Assembly (NCBI RefSeq): GCF_905163445.1
Contig: NC_053197.1
Span: 5,642,001-5,706,000, forward strand
Source of the DNA: Pararge aegeria
Taxonomy: Eukaryota > Arthropoda > Insecta > Lepidoptera > Nymphalidae
DNA: 64,000 nucleotides
Direction: 5' to 3'
Below are positions 59,756 through 64,000 of the stretch, in pieces. The notes under the pieces were generated by a model that searched no databases, was not told the DNA's origin, and was given only the letters and a program-made list of their open reading frames with translations. Every line of letters begins with the position of its first letter. The stretch's first letter is position 1. Both the position numbers and the translations under genes were made by a program.

Positions 59756-59817
59756 AAGCCTTCAGCGCCGGCGCCGCTCCATCGCGCATCGTTAGTCATT
59801 ACACGCCGCGTCCCCTC

Positions 59818-59888
59818 AGTACCCGGTACTCGCGTACCAAGTACCCGGTACTCGCGTACCGAGAACCCGGTATCCAGTACCCGGTACC
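59818..59888. repeat. GC-rich 22-bp tandem repeat in the last exon
   Basis: ACCCGGTACTCGCGTACC with four spacer bases occurs twice, then ACCCGGTATCC and ACCCGGTACCG. If read in the open frame it encodes Y-R-x-P-x-Y type repeats. Confidence 0.8.
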
Positions 59889-60450
59889 GCAGTCCCGGAC
59901 GCCGCATATTTCTCACGACGCTTGCTTACCGTAAGCTTTGCTAATGACGAAATTGTGCCGAGCGGCCCCCATATCGACGGTTGCCTGTCAACTGTGCAGA
60001 GTATTTGTTATTATTTTGTTGCGTACAAAAAGAAAAACGTTATTTAAGACTGTTCGATGTTTGAGTGTTTGAATCGTTTGCCTTTTCGTCTGTCTGATAC
60101 CGTATTTATTGGTCGGTAGCTAATAAGCTATTAGTGAAGATATACCGATACAGAAAATTACAAATGGCGATAAATATTTTTTTTTTCTTCATTGCTCTGT
60201 ACAAATCTCTCTTCGATTTTAGACGAGACTTATCCCAAATAAGGGATATGCAACATACACATTAACTTATCAAAACTTTTAAATTTCAAACATCTCTATG
60301 CTAAGGTATTTTTAAAATTTTCGTAACGACGAAATTAAATATCATAAGATGCCTTTACGAATGTGTTCTATATTTTATTACGACATAATAATCACCAATA
60401 TAAACTTATACTATCTTCGAAGTATTTTACGCCGTTTGTAGTTTTTTAAA

Positions 60451-60492
60451 ATCGGTATTTTATCCGAGTACGAACTCGGATAAAATACCGAT
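60451..60492. repeat. Perfect 19-bp hairpin in the probable 3' UTR
   Basis: ATCGGTATTTTATCCGAGT, loop ACGA, then the exact inverse ACTCGGATAAAATACCGAT. Confidence 0.9.
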
Positions 60493-61482
60493 TACGAACC
60501 CACCTCGGCGTGCAATTGTTGTATCTTGAAAGTAAATTAATACATTTATAAAATTCTAAATGCCACGCTCTTTGTATGGATAGACGAGTTTTAGTGTTTA
60601 ACTCAGATGAAAAAAATATTATATAATATTATTTATTTATATAATACGTATATCAAAATATTATGTAACTGATAAATTATAGTGTTAATTCAGTTGAACT
60701 AGAAATGTATGACGTTTGATTGATTTTTATTTATTTACATCATCAAATAACTAGATGTTTTAATAGATTATTGACGACCAATCGACTAATAGAAGAAAAA
60801 GGGAATTTGAATAGCAATGACGAAGTTAAATAGCCCGATATATATAAATATTGTAACCGCATTTATGACACATTTGGTTTCCCCAGTGATAGACGTTTAT
60901 ATTGTTTGACGGCTCCCTGAACCGGGCAAAGTTTCCGAAGAGTGTAAAATGTAAGTTCGTAAATTAATAGGGATTACTTTTTTTCCATTTTAAAAGATAT
61001 CTTCGTGCCCGAACACTCCGAAGTCGCTGTCGGTTATAATATGCTTATAAAAATTATTAAATTTATATCAAAATTTCTTCTTAGATGGTAATATTAGGGG
61101 TGTAGGGATAGGGGTAAGAGGCATCGGCGCGCCGCGGACAGCGATTTCGAAGTATTCCGTTGTATAAGAGTTGTAAGTATGCTTTATATGCCTCATATCG
61201 TGCTTTTAAGTGATAATGTGTCTTTATTAATTATAAATTTTTAATTTAATGATTATTATTTTACTGCCAATTTTTCACAAATTGTTCATTTCTCTAATAC
61301 GTACATTAATGTCTGAATTTTCACCTTTATTAGATGTTACGATCACACATTTTTAGTTCTTTTTACGTCCTATGATTATTGTATAGAGTGCGCGCGTGTG
61401 CGTCTCTCGTCACACTAGCGCATGTATAATTACTATGTTTAAATATTTTATTTCAAAATTTTACTTTTTTTGAGGAAAATAT

Positions 61483-61488
61483 AATAAA
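61483..61488 (+). terminator. Candidate poly(A) signal of the long beta-Spec mRNA
   Basis: AATAAA followed within about 40 nt by a T/GT-rich stretch (GGGTCCTGTTATTTTTTATC). Alternative signals lie at 61646-61651 and near 61757. Confidence 0.4.
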
Positions 61489-61510
61489 TGATGTTTTCAA
61501 ATAATTTATG

Positions 61511-62136
61511 GGTCCTGTTATTTTTTATCTTTAAGTACCTTGTTCCTGCAATCCGGCCGGCGCAATAATGCGTTACTGACGTCTGTCAGTTTAGCAAAAT
61601 CATAAAATGAGATGGAAAAACCTTGTAATAGCGCAGTGTGTATTTAATAAATTTATTATTTACTCATATTTATTTGATTTCACTAACAATTATTTTATTT
61701 TTTTTCTTATTTGAGCGTATTGTATCGTATCAAATAATAGTTATAAGTTATAAGGGCAAATAAAATATTTTTTTGTTAACATAACGCCACTTCAAAGTTA
61801 CACCGTTCATTCAATGACTACCTGTCAGGAATACACTCTTCGACGGTCGTGTTGTCAATTCGATGCTCTTCATCGAATATACAACTTTAAAGAAGCCATG
61901 CTGTATTACCTATATGTTTTATATATAAGGTACAGCAATACCCATTCATCAAATTTGGAAATTCCTAAAATTATCTTACGTCAGAAATCAAAACCCGAGA
62001 CATACACTTACACCCTGCAACTCCAGAAGTCAAAACTATAAACATAGTATATTAAATATCACTAAGTTTATTTATTTTTATTTGGTAACTATGACCCATC
62101 TACACTATTATATAACAGAATAATTAAAAACGAAAC
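61511..62136. other. DNA after beta-Spec, nothing recognised
   Basis: AT-rich. A 75-codon plus-strand frame at 61814-62041 has no recognisable product. An (AAT)n run begins at 62143. Confidence 0.4.
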
Positions 62137-62421
62137 TTAATCAAAATAATAATAATAATAAAAAAAGTTACAATTAGAATTTCTGCCTCCAGGCAGCCCT
62201 ACATGGAGTTTAATATAAAACTTGTAAATTCGAGAGTCGTATCGAACTATGAATGCTTTCAGAATGCCGTTACTGCTTACACACGTTCTTTTCATCAAGG
62301 ATGCTATTCGTTTTCTTCTGATGGCAAAAAAGTCATCAGTATGAGCCCTCGCGAACATTTCTGATGCACTACAATAACGTGGTAAGCACAACAGCATTCT
62401 GAAACCATCATTATACTGCAC
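62137..62421 (-). pseudogene. Non-LTR retrotransposon ORF C-terminal fragment
   Basis: Minus-strand frame with LCLPRYCSASEMFARAHTDD, FFAIRRKRIASLMKR and YKFYIKLHVG, then an (ATT)n tail at the left. This block is, as I recall, the 3' end of the reverse-transcriptase ORF in a common lepidopteran LINE. No RT core present. Confidence 0.65.
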
Positions 62422-63009
62422 TTGTATGGCGTTTAGCGATGCCTGTGTATAGATGTGTTGATGTCAAAGCATGATTGGAAATAAATGTTAGCCAGATTGC
62501 TTTCTTTCTGTTTGAGTGAATTGTCCGAATTGGTAAGTGGAAATCGTAAAAAATTTTGGTCCCTATTCGTTTATATTCTTGTGTTTTTGACTCGAATTAT
62601 TTGACCCCATTAGTTCTGAGGGCAACCAGCAAAAATAAGGTCGTTTCAGTCATCCCGATACTTACTTTGAAATGGCCTTACAGTTGACAATATACAATAA
62701 TTAATGTTTACAGTCAATGTTTCTAATATTGTTTTACGCAGATCTCTATACTAAACTACAGGTTAAAGTAGATATGTTTTTATTAGGTGAAACTATAAGG
62801 CCAAATATTAAACTAATCAAGGTTTATTTGAAAACTAGCTTCGTTTGTTTTCCTGGATTGAAAAGTAGCCTTTGTTACTCTCCGTCCTTTCTATTAACTC
62901 TATACCAAAAATCTAATTGATTGTTTGCTTAGTTAGAGCATATAGGAATGACAAACAGACACACTTTCGCATTTATAATTCTAGTTAGTATTAATTAATT
63001 ACTAGACTC
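62422..63009. other. Non-coding stretch, nothing recognised
   Basis: AACTAGCTTCGTTTGTTTTC near 62833 may be a Helitron scrap; otherwise nothing. Confidence 0.4.
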
Positions 63010-63172
63010 CAACTCGGAAAACTTCGTGACATCTTCTCGTCCTCAGTGACTCGGTAGAATCTGCCTTCCGAACCGGTGGTAGAGTCAATACAAACAGACA
63101 GACTTGACGTTTCAAAAGTGCTTATATTAGGCCTACTTGAAATAAATGAATTTTGAATTTTGAATTTTTTTA
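63010..63172 (+). repeat. Truncated LINE 3' end
   Basis: GTAGAATCTGCCTTCCGAAC, CGGTGGTAGAGTC, ATTAGGCCTACTTGAAATAA and a TGAATTTTGAATTTTGAAT tail. Confidence 0.75.
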
Positions 63173-63510
63173 GAATTATGCTAGGAGTATCTCTACTTGA
63201 TCAAATCAGAAATGCGGAGATCCGTAGAAGAACTAGAGTTACCGACATAGCTCAGCGAGTCGCTGAAGTGGCAGGGCACATAGCTCGGAGAACCGATGGA
63301 CGTTGGGGTCTTAAGGTGCTGGAATGGCGACCCCGCACCGGTAAGCGCAGCGTAGGTCTGCCCCCAACGAGGTGGACAGATGACATCAGGCGAGTCGCTG
63401 GGAACCGCTGGAGGCAAGTGGCCCAGGATCGTGCATTGTGGAACTCCCTACAAAAGACCTATGTCCAGCAGTGGACGTCAATTGGTTGATGTGATGATGA
63501 TGATGATGAG
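63173..63510 (+). mobile_element. RTE-type LINE 3' end with (GAT)n tail
   Basis: Open frame to TGA at 63487: RTRVTDIAQRVAEVAGHIAR, RTGKRSVGLPPTRWTDDIRR, WRQVAQDRALWNSLQKTYVQ and QWTSIG, then a (GAT)n tail at about 63492-63508. This is the C-terminal end of an RTE-like endonuclease/RT protein; the catalytic domains are missing (5' truncated). Confidence 0.8.
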
Positions 63511-64000
63511 ACAATAGTCCGTTTTCTGTATTAAATCTAGGTATCTGTAATCTGTTGATAAGTTAGCTTAGCAAAGTTGTTATTTTTTTTAAAATATTGT
63601 GAATATTACTTGACAATAAGTTGCCAAATTATCAATCTGTAGTTAACGTATATATCTAAGAGTAAATATATACACGTTGACAGTCAATATATATGTATAC
63701 CAGTAACGTATCTATAATATATGTGTGACGAATCTAAATGTTCTCATCCACTTGAAATATGTGATATCGATGGTATTTTCTCTGATGATAATAAATTTTA
63801 TCTTAACTCAGATAAACACTTTCTCATCCCAGTTTTTTGGTTTATATTTTATTGATAAGCATATTGCCAGAAGTTTACGTATGATTACAAGAACTTTTGT
63901 AGTTAAATATCTATTTATATCATAAAATGCCATTTAGGATGAGAATTATTAGTGTTCTTTTGGTGTTAGTTTTCGTGATAAGTATTTCATGTTCGTGCAA
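63511..64000. other. AT-rich end of window, nothing recognised
   Basis: No exon, repeat family or RNA gene seen. Confidence 0.5.

Larger units (their letters stand above)
59752..61510 (+). other. beta-Spec: Probable final exon of beta-Spec: stop codon plus 3' UTR
   Basis: Acceptor GTTGTTACAG ends at 59751. Joined to the AA left by exon 37, the first base gives AAC and then TGA at 59753-59755. If spliced in another phase, 61 codons stay open to TAA at 59932. The stretch holds a short GC-rich tandem repeat (59818-59888) and a perfect hairpin (60451-60492). AATAAA at 61483-61488 is followed by T-rich sequence; a second AATAAA lies at 61646. The 3' end is inferred only. Confidence 0.45.

Noticed and set aside
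59743..59934. Coding reading of the GC-rich repeat in the final exon
   Set aside because: It requires entry in phase 0, but the donor after TLKK leaves phase 2, which gives AAC TGA at once.

Overview
The window is AT-rich eukaryotic DNA, almost certainly from a lepidopteran and probably a butterfly. Its protein-coding exons match insect beta-spectrin as I remember the Drosophila protein. Introns and flanks are packed with butterfly/moth-type repeats: tRNA-derived SINEs, truncated LINE 3' ends carrying TTGACTTTGAC tails, a Lep1-type Helitron and hAT-type MITEs.

One large gene fills the plus strand from about 13.36 kb to about 61.5 kb: beta-spectrin (beta-Spec). I joined 37 coding exons by hand with GT/AG boundaries and unbroken phase. 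They give about 2,400 residues: a variable N-terminus, two calponin-homology (actin-binding) domains, some 16 full spectrin repeats, the partial repeat 17 that forms the tetramer site with alpha-spectrin, a Pro/Ser-rich linker, and a PH domain. The last codons are RRSFFTLKK plus one residue.

Several features point to alternative products. (1) At 18365-18464 a second first exon ends in phase 1 with G, exactly as the ordinary exon 1 does. (2) At 47464-48270 a 268-codon exon without any methionine starts exactly at a strong acceptor, in phase with exon 30. It would give a beta-spectrin that keeps the actin-binding region, all repeats and the tetramer site but swaps the linker and PH domain for a Ser/Pro-rich tail with a basic cluster, much like vertebrate short C-terminal beta-spectrins. 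(3) Linker exons 32 and 33 are symmetric phase-1 cassettes. (4) Just after the PH domain, the end of the last coding exon and the sequence behind it are repeated about four times at a period of about 310 bp; each copy keeps the KRR..F.(L/P)KK(K) reading frame.

Region by region: 0-13.3 kb is intergenic or far-upstream repeat-rich DNA with no supported gene. At 13.15-13.26 kb there is a palindrome cluster with three TATCGATA (DRE-type) sites beside exon 1. 13.4-46.4 kb holds the exons for the actin-binding domain and the repeats. 46.4-48.8 kb holds nested transposons followed by the alternative terminal exon. 49-57.6 kb holds the linker and PH exons. 57.5-58.9 kb is the tandem array. 59.75-61.5 kb is the probable 3' UTR exon with a perfect hairpin. 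62-64 kb holds LINE fragments.
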